Below are positions 26,431 to 38,886 of a stretch of DNA of 64,000 bases, piece by piece. This DNA is from Pyxicephalus adspersus. Lineage: Eukaryota > Chordata > Amphibia > Anura > Pyxicephalidae. A program made the position numbers and the translations under genes. The DNA is taken from contig NC_092862.1 in the NCBI RefSeq assembly GCF_032062135.1, positions 93,853,201-93,917,200 of the forward strand. Direction: 5' to 3'. The first letter of the stretch is position 1, and every line of letters begins with the position of its first letter. The notes beneath the pieces are model-generated. The model was not told the origin of the DNA, searched no databases, and was given only the letters and a program-made list of their open reading frames with translations.

Positions 26431-26454
26431 TTTTCTTTCCCTCTTTGGTGATCA

Positions 26455-27236
26455 CCCTGTTGGGGCTGGTGCCCAAGAAAGAGCCAAATAAATTCAGGCC
26501 TATTCACCATCTCCAGGGAAGCTAGACAAAGGAGCAATAGACCTGGAGCTGTGTTCCATACCAACACATCATTTAATTGTGCTATCAAGTGGATGCATAG
26601 GTATGGGCAGGGCTCGCTGCTGTTGAAGGCAGACATAGAGTTGGGTTTTCGGCTGCTGCCAGTTCATATGGAGAACCTGCATGTATTGGACTGTAAGTGG
26701 GAAGGATCATATTTTGTGGTTAAGTGGGTAGTGCATGACTTGGTAGGAGCTGGGTCCAATATCCACTAATTTGATGACTTCTTGTGGTTGGAGGTGTGAC
26801 CTGTGTAGACCAAAAGCTCTACACAGACGCAGTGCAGGTATCGGGCTTTTTTTGTTAGATGGAGCACAGAGCCATGGGCAGATACAATGAGGTTGGAAGG
26901 TCTTCTGGGAAACTTGGTATTGTTGGAGTTGTTCCCCATAGTGGTGGCAGTAAAGCTGTGGGTCGGTTTTTCTTGAAAAAACAGGTACATTTTCATTATG
27001 ATAATTTAGGGGTGGTGCAGGCATTAAATCATTTTTCAGCTGGGTCCTGTCCTGTGATAATTTTGATGAGATATTTGGTTTTGAGATGCACGCAGCTGAA
27101 CATTTTGAGTCTGCAGTGCATATTCTGGAAGTGTCCAAATCTAGCTAATGCTTTATCTCGATTTCAGTGGAACACTTTCCAGGATCTGGCACCAGAGATG
27201 AACAGACTGGGAGTGCTGTGTCTAGGAGAACTGTGA
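26455..27236 (+). pseudogene. DIRS-like reverse transcriptase and RNase H relic
   Basis: VPKKEPNKFRPIHHLQ (about 26470-26515) is the start of the RT palm. HRYGQGSLLLKADIELGFRL (within 26551-26769) carries the first catalytic Asp region. The YxDD box reads stop-Phe-Asp-Asp: TAA at 26767-26769, then TTT GAT GAC, so both Asp codons remain. The segment between the KWEG block and the box is shortened and lacks the LPMG region expected for this group. RNase H-like sequence follows (26859-27236): HFHYDNLGVVQALNHFSAGS and ANALSRFQW, the latter with Asn where family members have the ADALSR Asp. Nothing here could make active enzyme. Confidence 0.8.
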
Positions 27237-28125
27237 GAAATAGGTTTGGAATCCTAGAGGGCTTGCTGCCACAGTCGGTGTCGGCATGTATTTCCGCACC
27301 ATACAGGGCGGTATGGAAAAATTGGTGGGCATTTTGTGGTGAGGTAAGCGGGAGTTTTAGGGAAGCTGACGCTGTTGGTTTGGTGGTTGTTTGGGTATGT
27401 AGAGCCTTTGCTGAGGGTGTGTTGGTGATTCAGTGCAGGATGGCAGTCTTTGCTTTTCTGTTTAGGTTGCTGGGGTGGTGGAATACTACTAAGGCTTTTG
27501 TGACACAGCAAGCTCTCAAAAGCTATAGGCAGGGTTGGTTGAGATGGGATCTGCAGTGCTCAGTGACCTATGAACTGCTGACTGTGCTTTTGGGAAAGTT
27601 GGGGGACGTTTGTTTGAGTCAGTACAAGTGATTGCAGTTTAAAGTGGTCTTTTTTTTGGCAGTTTTTGGGGCCCTGTGAGTGGGGGAGCTGGCAAGTCTG
27701 CTTAGGAGCAGGCTGAAAGGGCTGCAGTGGCGGGATGTGTGGGGGCTGCCTGGCGGGGGTTTGGTTGTGTCGATTTAGGGGCCCAAGACTGATCAAAGGG
27801 GAAGAGGTTTCCAAGTTGAGTTGGGATAGATTGGGGGTCTCCAGCTTGTCCGGTGGTGGTGGCAGAGTTTTTGTGGCTTAGGACACAGGAGGAGGGCCCC
27901 TTGCTGTGGTATGAAGATGGCTCTCTGTAGTCATGATACCAGTTCATTGCAGTCTTTAAGTGCCTTTTAATGGCAGCAGTCCCAGGTGAATACTTGTCAC
28001 ATTCGTTTCATACTAAGGCTGTCACAGAGGCAGTGAGATGAGGGTTGAGTGAACAAGTGATAAAATGGATTGGGTGGTGGGAATCTGGGAGAAATACACT
28101 TTGCGTGCGCCCCTACTTAGATTAG
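27167..28125 (+). pseudogene. DIRS-like tyrosine recombinase relic
   Basis: The N-terminal SAM-like domain survives in an open frame to the TGA at 27629 (YRAVWKNWWAFCGE, FLFRLLGWWNTTKAFVTQQA). The catalytic half continues in broken frames. In the box expected as ALRVGEL, the first catalytic Arg codon is TGA (27677-27679). The H-x-x-R box reads SHSFHTKAVTEA, His kept at 28000-28002 and Arg replaced by His at 28009-28011. The presumed nucleophile tyrosine of YVRP is Cys (TGC, 28102-28104). Both Arg changes are C-to-T or G-to-A at likely former CpG sites, suggesting methylation-driven decay. The final stop is at 28123-28125. Confidence 0.8.
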
Positions 28126-30159
28126 GGTTTGGGCAGTAATGAGAAAGGAGTGTTTTTGGCTGGTATTCTGGGGATTTGAGTCAGTTGGATTGATGTGGAT
28201 GTTGTTTTATGTTTTTCCATTTTTGGTTCTGTTTACTGCCTTATTTTGCCACTCCTATGTTGTTTGGGGAGTGTGAAGAGTGGATGTTCAGCCTAATGGT
28301 AGGCAGTTGGAGGTTCCGTATTCCTGGCATTTCAATTAGAGCTTTCGGTTTGTGAAGTAGTATTTGCCTTAAAAATGTCTCTTTTCTTTGGTGCTTCTAT
28401 TCTTGATTGTAACTAATGTCAATATGGCACTCTAAGCCTGGTAGCTTTCCTTGTCAGCCTATGGTTATTGTATAGAGCTAGCAAAAGATGCTCACTGTGT
28501 ACCATGCATGAACCTGCTGAACTGCCAGCAGTTGCATATTAGCTTTCTTGTTATTTGTGGAAAAGCAGTGGTCTCTCAATAGTGAACCCATGACCCTTCA
28601 TCAGGTCAGACCTATAGAGAATTCATGACCTTACATGTTTTAAGTCAGACCTATAGCTGTACAATCATTAAAGCTCATGCTTTCTTCTCTGACTGACTGG
28701 GGCGAGGTTTAGACCTGCAGCAGAAGCAAGCATTCATGCATGGTTCCATGAACCTGGAAACTTCACAGCCACCTGCAGTGCAGTGCTTGCTCTTAACCAG
28801 TATTTGCACATTTGAGAGTGGGTGTCAGTGAGCGGTACTGAGCAATTATTGCGGTCCCTTTTCACATTTCTATTCGGCTGCTGGACAGCTCATGTAGCAT
28901 CTTACCAAGGGAAAGCACTTCAGCAAGCAAGAGTAGCCTAAGTAGCCATAGTCAAGATCTGTAGCTCTGATTTAGTTGGGGGCCTATTAGACCTCTGCAA
29001 CAGTAGTTACCTTAGCTGAATACTGTCCAGAGCCCATAATAATTTACTACTATTGCAAATCCAATCTGCAGCTGCTAATGAAATGCTGCTATATGTATAT
29101 TTCTGAACTTAAATCCAGATGATTTAAGTATGTTTCAGAAATTTCATTAGATATTTAGAGATACATATTTGTTTTGAGTTTATTTAGATCCAATATTAAA
29201 ACTATAAAAATAAAACGGAGAAAAAATGTAGCCAGGGAGTCATTACATTGTAATATATAGTACAAGCAATAATGTGTCACCTTGAAACATCAGCCAGAAA
29301 CATTCTAAATATATAATGCAATTAAGTTCCTATGTATTTTGCGACAGAATAACATATTACATTTATTTCATTTTTATAGCTAAGCTTTGGAACCTTCACA
29401 GAGAAATAGAAATGTATTAGAATATCAGTGCTATTGCTTAACCAAACAATAAATCTAAAAGGCAGGCTTTAGTGAGGGTGAAGGTTAGGCTACACAGATG
29501 AGTTTGTCACAGTAATAGTAATACTGGTGATACATCTGTCTGATGTATCTTACAGAGCCACATTTAGATGTGGTGTTCTGCACATGAATGACAGGAATGC
29601 CTATTCTTGGAACTGCTCAAGAGCCCGCTGTGTTTGTTTTCCTATGGACCTCATTGAACCTATCTCTTTCGTTTCTTTTATTGGCTTGTGTTCCATAGTA
29701 AAACCTGGTAGAAATGGCTAAGAATTAGAGCAGTAATAAAACTCAGTTTCTATAGCAACAAACCAAGTTTTCACTTTCAATGTGTAACCTGCAGAGGTAA
29801 AATGTAACCAACGAGGGTTCCATGTACCATTGGCAAAAGCTCTTCTCTTTTTTAGCTTTATGTGTTAAAGATAAAGAATAGATGAACTGTGTTTTCCATT
29901 TAAAGCAACCATTTTGTATTATACACTGCATGAAAAGAATTCAGTTATAGACTGATAGGAAAAAACTAACACAGACCCCTTCTAAAACTTTTTTTTCCCC
30001 AAGAATTATTATTTCTTTTAATATATACAGGAGCCAACCTTGCTGCTTGTTGGGTAGTTGACCATGCAAACAGATGTACACCCAAAGCACCCTGGCATTG
30101 GGAACAACCAGGTATATGTATTTAATTATTAAAATTCCTAAAAAAAAATGTTCACACAA
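28126..30159. other. Region downstream of the DIRS-like element
   Basis: The part to about 28970 may include the element's 3' end, but I found no matching terminal repeat. Two imperfect units sharing CATGACC and GTCAGACCTATAG lie in tandem at about 28586-28655. The rest is AT-rich without supported features. Confidence 0.4.
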
Positions 30160-30478
30160 AGATGATAGACAAATGCTTCCACAATCAATTGTGCTGGGTC
30201 CCAGGTTCGAATCTCGTCCAGGACACTATCTGCAAGATATTAGTATGCTCTCCCCATGTTTGTGTGGGTTTCCTCTGGGCAATCTGGTTTCCTCTTAAAT
30301 TCTAAAAACATGCAGTTCTGTTAATAGGCTTCCCCTCAAAACTGCCCTTCAACTGTGTTAACAACATATGACTATAATAGATTGTGTGCTCTTAGTGCTT
30401 AGTGCTTTTAGTGACATGATTATGGACTGTAAAGAGCTGCATATTATGTTGGAGCTATATAAATACAAGTCAATAATA
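30160..30478 (+). mobile_element. tRNA-derived SINE with LINE-like tail
   Basis: The head carries an RNA polymerase III B-box-like sequence, GGTTCGAATCT (30204-30214). The central block follows (GTATGCTCTCCCCATG, GTGTGGGTTTCCTCTGGGCA, ACATGCAGTTCTG), then AGATTGTGTGCTC and a tail GGAGCTATATAAATA ending in AATAATAAAA. The order of tRNA head, conserved centre and L2-like tail fits the V-SINE type. Its A box is not clear. It is the most complete of three copies. Confidence 0.8.
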
Positions 30479-30532
30479 AAAATTATAGATAGATAAACCC
30501 ATTGAGTCATGCTGAAGCAAACTTTACTCAAT

Positions 30533-30680
30533 GGGCCTGATTTTTTAAAGCTCTCCAAAGCTAAAGAGCATATACTTTCATCAGTGAGGCTGAGTGATCC
30601 AGCAAACCTGGAATGGATTTCTTAAAAGTTGCTATTTGGTGTTAAATGTTTTCAATCCCGGAAAAGATCAATTTCAGCTA
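30533..30680 (+). mobile_element. Foldback MITE, copy 2 (half only)
   Basis: It begins GGGCCTGATTTTTTAAAGCT and contains CATCAGTGAGGCTGAGTGA and CCAGCAAACCTGGAATGG, matching one half of the 23.4- and 43.2-kb copies. The second half is lost after about 30680. A 10-bp inverted repeat, CCCATTGAGT and ACTCAATGGG, overlaps its left edge. Confidence 0.7.
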
Positions 30681-32896
30681 TTTTTACATTTTTGCTTAAA
30701 AAAATTGCTTTCAAAAATCTTGAAAATAAAACTTAGCCTTAAAAACATTTCCTATTCAACTTCTGATTATTTTGATTCCCCATATCTATCCTTTAACTTT
30801 CTCTACTAGTTCTTCTTTTGCTTGATTTATTCACCAATTTTTTAAATACTGTTTGTACTTAAACATGTATTTGTGTTTTTGTTTATATTAAAAAATGGAA
30901 ATAAATTATTGTTGGTGTGGGCGAGCTTTTGCCACAATATAGCATAGCATATTTGCTGATTATTGCACATATTAACATTTTTTTTTAGTTCAGTGATGAC
31001 TGGTCTAGGTATATGTCACTGATGCATCCATTGAAACAAAAATCTTCACCCCTCTTCAGCCATTTGGTGTCCACTGTTGATGTAACTCCCACAGATATGC
31101 TTTCCAGCATCTAGGTCTATTTGCAGCAGTGCCAGGAACAGTGATGGGCTCTATTCTGCCTGGCACATGCTCTCTAGAGTGTAAGCAAAAACAGAAACTG
31201 CCATCAGGAGCCTTGAAAATCTTTGCATATCTCATCTGCCAAAAGCCTCTGCCTCCTGGTGACTTATTTTGTTTGTGTTTCGCTTTAAATATTTATTTGT
31301 AGAAAAAGCATAAAAACTCCAAATATTATAAAGTTTTACACTAATGTGAAAAAAAACTAAAATACATTTATTAACAACTCTTCATTAAAAAACATGATTT
31401 TCATGTCATGGTAACTGGAACAAACTACAGGGTATAACTAGCCCTTTTATGTTTCCTGTTACATATTTTTTTATGTTTTTACTTACTTCCATTTGTTTTA
31501 CCTTCCATTTAAAATACAAACAATCCTTGAAAGACTATACTATCAAGGAAAATCAATGAAAGCAGCCATTAAATCTGCCTATCACTTTTTTATCATAAGC
31601 AGTTTTATAATTAGGTAACAGCTCTGTAGCTGAAATTTAAAAATTGTTCTGGAGGGTAACTGTTTGAAGATGATCTCCATTATTGCCTTCAGTCTTGGAC
31701 AATTGTACAGGCTCCTCTACTGTACTGAAATTTCTCACTCTGATTCCTCTTCCCACGCATAGCGTCTCCATTTGCGTTAGAAGTAAAAGCAATCAAACAG
31801 AGTCCACCTCATTTGTTGGTAATAGACACCCAGTGCTTTTCACTCAACTGAACTGTCCTTGGCCACACACTGCCATTCCCTTTCACCAGCCATTGCAAAA
31901 ACATATGGATGATGGAAAGGATTTAAATTCATTGTCATTTGAGGTTGGCATGAGGGACCAAAATATAAGCAAATGAAACTTCAGCTTTTATTGTACAAAT
32001 AAATGAACATTAACTCTGGTAAATGCACATGCTGTACTCCTTAAATAGTGAAACTCAAGACTTAACTGATTGGCCAGGTAGTCAGTAAATTTTTTATTTT
32101 TGCTGGTGTTCCAAACACTATAGCCAAAAAAACTTTCCACATTTCTATGTTGCCATTACAGGCATCATGGCATGTGAAAACAAAATCAGATGTCATGTGT
32201 TTTTTTTTCTTACAACGAATCACTAATTTGTACTGGCCAGAAAAGTTTGGCAAATTCTCATTCACTTAATAAACTGTTGTCTATCTATACAGATACATAT
32301 GCTCACATTTGGCAGATGCCTTATACAATGTTGGCTGTTTATCTTGTATGGATTCTGATATGTAGTTCAGTTCTGTTTAGTCTTTTGCTTTAAGATTCTC
32401 TTAGATTTAGGACACAGTGGTGCCATTTAGATTTGAAAAATCCCATAACTATGATAAATACACCCCACTACAGTAAATGTTTTCTTTCTGTAGGTGATGG
32501 AAGTAGTAATATAAATATGATATTAGGTAACAATCTTGAAAATATTAAGATCCAAGCTGGATATCTTGAAAATCTGCACAATGTCAAAAGGGCTGGTATG
32601 ACTTGAAATTGTTTCTGGAATAATATATATCTATATAGTTTTATGACTTGCTACCAGTAATCTGAAATCAAATATGATATGGCAGTGAGCATAGCATGCT
32701 TGATTTAAAACAAAAATATAGACAGATATATAGCATATTTAATTTTGATCAAATCTGGTGTTGTGGAAAATATGCATCTTTTACATTAATTTAACATTTT
32801 AGAAGATGTTTATGTTAGAGAACTGTTAATGTACACCTGAAATTATTCATTCATTGTTATGACATTTTTCCCTAAAGAGGCAGCGTGCCCCTATAT
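30681..32896. other. AT-rich non-coding stretch
   Basis: No supported gene or repeat. The 97-codon frame at 31683-31976 has no domain I recognise. Confidence 0.5.
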
Positions 32897-33108
32897 CAGT
32901 CATTCTCAACCAGGGTTCATCCAGTGGTTGCAGGGGGTTCCTTGTGCTATGGCTGATTGATGGTAGGATTGATTGGCAGGAAAACAACAGTTATCTTTTC
33001 AGCATTCTTCCCACTAACCACTAATTAAGTAATTTAATCAGAGGTTCCATGAGACCTTAAATATATTTTAAGGGTTCCTCCTCTAGGGTTGAAAGATTAA
33101 GAAAGGCT
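32897..33108 (+). mobile_element. hAT-like MITE
   Basis: It starts CAGTCATTCTCAACCAGGGT and ends with GGGTTGAAAGATTAAGAAAG, imperfect inverted ends. The internal phrases GGGGGTTCCTTG and AAGGGTTCCTCC are typical of a hAT-type repeat I recall from frog and fish DNA. A clean 8-bp target duplication was not seen. Confidence 0.6.
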
Positions 33109-33506
33109 ACCCTAAAAAACGTTATCTGTTATATGCATGGTTATTCGATCGTAGGGTGCTGATTCTAAAAATGGAAATGCTCTGGAATTTGGGGGCCTTT
33201 GGTCAGTTCTGTAATGAAATGTTGCTGACATGGACTCTTGAAAATGACTGTTGAGTAGAACTTGAAGAAAAGAGGAAACATTAGACATAGAGGCTGTAGT
33301 AATAAAGAATTTCCAAAAAGAGCATGAATGTAGACTAGCAAATTATTAAAAAATGTGCGGTCAAGGGGTTGGGTAACCATTAGAAACCCAACAAGAGGTG
33401 AAACTATCACATCTTTAGAATACCTTCTCCACTGAAATAAACCAGCTACCTATTCTACAATGACCAAAGTGGAGAATTGTCTGCCTGGTAACCCAAACAA
33501 TACTTA

Positions 33507-33988
33507 CCGTATTTTTTGCCGTATAAGACGCACTTTTTCTTCCCCAAAACTGGGGGGGAAAAGTTAGTGCGTCCTATACGACAAATGTGTTATAAAATAA
33601 TTAAAATAATATACTCACCCGATACCCGATCCTGCGTCTGTCTCTGGCTGCATGCAGCGTCTGTCTCTTCTATCCTCTGCCAGCATCGTGTCTTCTGTCT
33701 GTAAAGCAGAGCGAAAGAAGCCGGCACAGCGCCTTTCATATTTTTTTATAATTATGTATTATAATTGTGTATTATATTATAATTTATGATTATAATATAA
33801 TAAATAAATATAATTATTATACCCGGGAGTTAATCCTAAGAATTACAGGCCCACAATATAAACAAAAATTTCTATGCAAAAATATAGGATCACTTTTTGC
33901 ATCAAAAAATTACAGAATTAGAACGCTAGGGGGGTTAAAATTGGGTGCGTCTTATATTCCGGAGCGTCTTATACGGTGAAAAATACGG
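33507..33988. mobile_element. TIR element with CCGTATTTTT ends
   Basis: The left end CCGTATTTTTTGCCGTATAA and the inverted right end CCGTATTTTTCACCGTATAA differ at two positions, and the similarity continues into AAGACGC. TA lies immediately outside both ends (33505-33506 and 33989-33990). The left subterminal region is itself a hairpin (GCGTCCTATACG pairs back towards the TIR). The centre has a strongly AT-rich palindromic patch (about 33750-33825). No transposase is present; the superfamily is unresolved. Confidence 0.8.
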
Positions 33989-33990
33989 TA

Positions 33991-36900
33991 CACGCTAAGG
34001 AACCAGAGGCAAAGAAGGAGATGGTGATACTGCAGCTTCAAAAGCTACATCTATCTAAGAGAGCTTTATTTTTATGTTTTTTGCATGTTTTGCTACTCTT
34101 TTAAACATCTGTTACTTGTAAGGTACAATATAAAATTATCTAAGACAGTATACTGGTTAGTCCAAGATTCCCTAAATCTAGCCATATACCTGTTAGAGTT
34201 TAGCACAATCGTTTTACTTAAAATCACAGAACCTAGTAATATTGTGATATATTAAAGTGTAACTCTTGGCAAACAACTAAACACAAAGTTGAATATACAT
34301 ATACATATTAGGAAGTTGTTTTAGCTGTCAAAGGATTTGTATTTATTTTTATCCAGTCCTGAGATTTACACGCTTCTAGTACATAGTACAGCGCTGTCTG
34401 GCAGGGCAGAAGATGTGATTTTTTTCTGCTGTAATTTAGTAACACCTAGAGATCTCCTTCATGCCCCCAGCAGCTATTCTTTCTGACATTCTGCTATTTC
34501 CTTTTATGAGTATGCAGATATGCAGTGATGCATAGACAGGGAAATCCGGAAGGAGGCCTTAGTCCATCAATATCCAATATTACCTGAAACATCAGTTATG
34601 AGTTTACTAAGCAACTAATTTTTAAAGTAGTAGTATGGGCACTAGTAATATGCTTTACAATGTGCTCCGCAATAGACCAGCTTTGGAACTTTGCTAGCAC
34701 AGCGCAGAACAATAAAATGAAAGAACAAGAGAGCCCAGTCTTTTGACCTGCCAAGGTAACATGAACAGCTCTTCCCCAACATCTGAGCTCCCTCCACTAT
34801 TAGGCATTAAAAAGAAGAGGTCCGATTACCCTGCTCCACTAAAATCACTGACCTCTTCCTGAGCAGAAATGTGATAATGCAGCAAAAGTTTTTGAGAATT
34901 TCACCTAAATAAAAAAGGCCTCACAGAAAGCAGAGACTGTCAGGATCAGTGGCTGTTTTTAAAATATTTGCTTGCATGACTACATTCACAAAACTAAAAA
35001 CAGATTTTTATTAAAATACACTAATGATTACAGAGTTTTTCTGCTAAAATGGGTTATCATACGATAAGATCTGGAGATTTAAGTCAATATCAAACACAAG
35101 TCAATGTCAATATACATCAAACACACATAAACCAACCAAACCATGGCAAGCAGGGTAGCCAGGGAACTGGTATTGCCAAAAAGGTGACCCACAATAGTAG
35201 TCTCTTTGTTTTTACTGGTTGGTTTTAAAAAGATCAGTTTATCGTATGAAATAAATATTTTGCTAGAAATCTGAAGAGTGATGACTAGAGGTATGTACAT
35301 ATTAGTGAGTTACAGGGCCTCCAGGACTTATGTCAGCACACAGATAATGCATCTGCAGTATCCTGGCGTGCTCATATAACCTATTTTTTTTTACAATACT
35401 GTTCTTGGTTGAAATGAGAGAAACATGGAAACATTTTTAGTTTGTAAGAAAATAGGTGGGGAAGAAATAATTGCCATAAAAGCCTTATTACATGCAGTTA
35501 TGTTTTTTTCAGTGTAAAGGCTGAATAGTTTAATAATGGTAAATAATTTCTTAGAACATATCCAAGTAGGAAATTTTTCTTCATGTTTTTGTTATAGTAA
35601 ATACTAATGTTTTTCTTTACTAATAAACAGAACCATTTTATGACCGTAGCTTTTCAAAGCTTAGATGCCCAGGACAAATTTAGCAGTGCCGCTATAAGTC
35701 AGTTGACTTGACAATATATTGGGTGCATTTATCAATGATTTTTACAAGTTTCCCCCCCCCCCCCCCACATTTCTTTGACATTTACTAATTTCCCCCCAGG
35801 ATTTGATTTTCCATAATCCTTATGTTTATTATTTATTACATAATCCTTTATTACTAGTTTTTGCCTATTTCAAGATTTCCCTGTTCAATACAAGATTCCC
35901 ACATGTGAAAATTTCATTAAACAACACCCAACATATGTTTTTAATCAAAAAGTGTTTTTCTATATTATTTACCCTATTAATTACTTAGTGAATGTAGTTT
36001 CATTCTGAATGTCCCTCAACATTTGACCATTTTGACCTTGGTGTGCAACTTCCCCTCTTCTATGCTGATAGCAGCCTACATGCCGTTCAGTATTGGGGAA
36101 GTGGTGTTTTGAAAAGTGTTTATTCCCAAAATATCGGATCCCTATTTATCATCTCAACTCAATGATGTTGACTGAACAGACTCTTTGCATCTCTGGTGCC
36201 GTAAAGGGTTGCTGGCACGGGAGACTTACAGTATGTTCCACCTACCTATCAGTCATTTATTAGCTAAATAAAATGTTAAAAATCTATTTCTACGTTAAAA
36301 AATAGTCAGTTACAAAACTAGTAAAATAGTTTATTTAAAAATGTAAAGCCATTCTTTAGGCAAAAAAAAAAAGAATATTAGAAAGGTAAGTAAACAAATA
36401 TCAGGTATGTGCAGCAGGATCTTCCCTCTACTGTAAAAACTAAAGTGCAGATCTTAAACGTGCAGTGAGCTATGCACTTTTTTTTATGTTTTCCCAAAGC
36501 ACGTCACCCAATCTCGTGCCTGCGCAGTGTGAAACCGTGTGATAGTTTTTCTGCCAAGACCTTTACCCCTAACACCTGCTGTACACTTCTATTAACTATT
36601 GAGGTTGTTCATTATAGTAAAAAAAAAATTACTATTTTTTTTACCCTTTTTCTTAGTTTACTGTTGCTGTCATTTTCAACTTAGTTTTAAAGGTGCAGTC
36701 CGCCTTTTTTTTGCTTAAAACAACACCCTGCTTTGCCATAAGCCATTTTGTAACTTCATTTTATTAAATGGCATTTCAATTTTGTTTTGCAACCTGTCAT
36801 CTTTTTAAACTGCCATAGGTTGCTTCCTTGTAATATTGTAAACTGAATGTGTTCTGTGTTCATGTCATCTTGCCAAGGCTTCCCAGCCACTCTTTACGTT

Positions 36901-37867
36901 TCCTATATTGGAGAAGCATGTAACCTTCTCCTATGTGAGAGTTTAGGGGTCTAGCAATCAGTGCTGTCAAATGTTTGCAAAAGTGATGTCAATGCACCCC
37001 TTTGCATTTAACATCAGACACTAGTAAATACATTTTGCTTACAATGGCTGTGATGGAGTGGTACTATGAGTATCAGTGGGTCCCCTTTGCTTAAGTACTG
37101 TTACGTTTAAATGAATGGGCAAGGTGATAGTTTCTCTTTAAGAAAATAGGACCTTATATTCCTACATCTGTAATATCATACAGACTAACAACACTCAAGT
37201 GGGAGTAAAACAAAGAAGTTCTCCTTATAGCATTAGAAACCTAGATTTTCCCTGGTTCAGATCTTTTCGTTCCAATACTGCATGCACTAATTATTTCACA
37301 AACCACAGAGAAATTCTAGGTAAAGATTAAAATAAAAAAAAAGAGACATCATAAGAACCTTTTGGATTAACATGAATAAAAGAATACCAAGGGATATGCA
37401 AAAATTGTGATCAGTCCACAGATTCTATTTCAATAACGGTGATGCCTCCTCCTGTGGGAATCTCCTATAATTTCTGCATGCAAGTAATTGCTTTAGCAGG
37501 AATTCCAGCCAGCACAGATAAGCTGACATCTCAGAACCCTCCAGGCAGCTTCTAATAACTACTAGAGAGTGAGACTTCAGTGTATTGACCAAAATTTAAA
37601 ACATGAAACTTACACTAATAGACTTTTCCATGCTTTTATATTAATAGGCAGCTTTGAAAACACCTCTCATGCATTTTTTTTTTGCATGACCCACTGTAAC
37701 AGTATTTACCTATTGCAGTGTGCTTGTAAAACGTTAATTGCCACTGTAGATATGGAAGCTGTCATTAGAGACTTGTTTTTGAAAAGGCTTTCATGTTGCC
37801 TTGGTTTTCTTGGAGAAAAGAATCAGCTAGAGCTCCCACCCAATAAAATTCATTTTTAAAATTCAAC
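33991..37867. other. AT-rich non-coding stretch with a C run
   Basis: A run of about 16 C lies near 35752-35767. Frames at 35079-35300 (minus), 35803-35988, 36472-36684 and 37569-37859 show no domain. Apart from GGTGCAGTCCGCC near 36692, a weak echo of TIR ends elsewhere, nothing is supported. Confidence 0.5.
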
Positions 37868-38115
37868 TGTCCCTCAAAGAAGCTCACAATCTAATGTCCC
37901 TACCATAGTCATATGTGATTAATGTAGTCTAAGGTCAATTGTTAGGGAGAAGCCAATTAACCTAACTGCATGTTTTTGGGATGTGGGAGCAAACCGGAGT
38001 ACCCGGAGGAAACCCACGCAGACACAGGGAGAACCTGCAAACTCCATGCAGGTAATGTCCTGGCTGGGGATCGAACCTGGGACCTAGCGCTGCTGTTAGA
38101 ATGCTTGTGTCTATA
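37868..38115 (-). mobile_element. tRNA-derived SINE, minus strand
   Basis: Read on the minus strand it has CCCAGGTTCGATCCCCAGCC (pol III B-box-like), CTGCATGGAGTTTGCAGG, CTGCGTGGGTTTCCTCCGGG and ACATGCAGTTAGGTTAATTG, the same order as the 30.2-kb copy and better preserved. The 3' part stops within the TGTGAGCTTC block at about 37868, so the LINE-like tail is missing. Confidence 0.85.
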
Positions 38116-38882
38116 TAGCCTCCGCTGAACAAAATGCATTGCTAATTATGTAGCTTTGTTATGAAATGACCTATTTAATTTCATAATGCACTCATCTAAT
38201 TACATTACACTTTTCTGTTGTAAACTAAACTATGTCATCCATGTAAGTCATACATTCTCTAGTTTGTGCAATTCTGGACAACCCTGAGTAACAAAGTCAA
38301 ATTACCAAATTAGGTTATGGCATGCTTGCGCCTCTTCTTCTGACTGCTAGTGATATCATATTAGGATGTTTGAGCACAAGTAGCTGTATTTGTAGGCTAC
38401 TATTTGTAGGCTTGTATGTTTTTGTGCATTAGGCTAAATCTGGATGTTCATGTGGTCATGCCACAAATCTTTTATAAAATAATGACTGTGGTTAGATCTT
38501 CCAACTATCAAATATATGGCTACACTTAGCAGCAGAATACATTGTCATTATAGTAAAGCAACATTAGTTATTTGAATAAAATCCTTAAATTAAATTGCAA
38601 ACTAAATATCAGCCATGTATCCATAATCTTTCATTTTCAGATTGCTGAGCGATCTGTTTTTTAAAATGACTGTTATATAGTGTCAGTATGAAGTATTAAA
38701 AATGTTTAATTTGTTATAAAGTCAAAAAATGGTATACAAATATTTCACATAATATACAATGGGGAAAAAAATCAAAACATATAAAAAATGGTGGTGGGTG
38801 AAACAAATCAATAGAGTAGATCGACAAATGGAACATTAAATAGGGATCTTCCATCAACCTAGTAACAACTTTACCAGATATA
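38116..38882. other. AT-rich non-coding stretch
   Basis: No supported feature was found. Confidence 0.5.
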
Positions 38883-38886
38883 TTAA

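Larger units (their letters stand above)
25360..28125 (+). mobile_element. Decayed DIRS-order retrotransposon
   Basis: The composition turns G-rich with CpG-containing patches at about 25360, unlike its neighbours. The order is leader, gag-like region with a Cys/His finger, reverse transcriptase, RNase H, then tyrosine recombinase, which is the DIRS order (DIRS1 and Ngaro groups), as opposed to LTR elements with a DDE integrase. Elements of this kind copy through RNA and insert with the recombinase through a circular intermediate. Every coding part is broken. I did not identify the split direct or inverted terminal repeats, so the outer limits are approximate; the 5' limit is set by composition and the 3' limit by the recombinase stop at 28123-28125. 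Confidence 0.82.

Noticed and set aside
25615..27947. Pro/His/Ser-rich minus-strand frames (for example 26707-27138 and 27560-27814)
   Set aside because: They are antisense shadows of the DIRS-like coding regions, whose plus-strand translation shows clear RT, RNase H and recombinase blocks.
30204..30214. Genuine tRNA gene
   Set aside because: The B-box-like motif is followed by the SINE central block and LINE-like tail, and no cloverleaf with acceptor stem is visible.
38041..38100. Genuine tRNA gene on the minus strand
   Set aside because: Same reason: it is the head of a SINE, without a complete cloverleaf.
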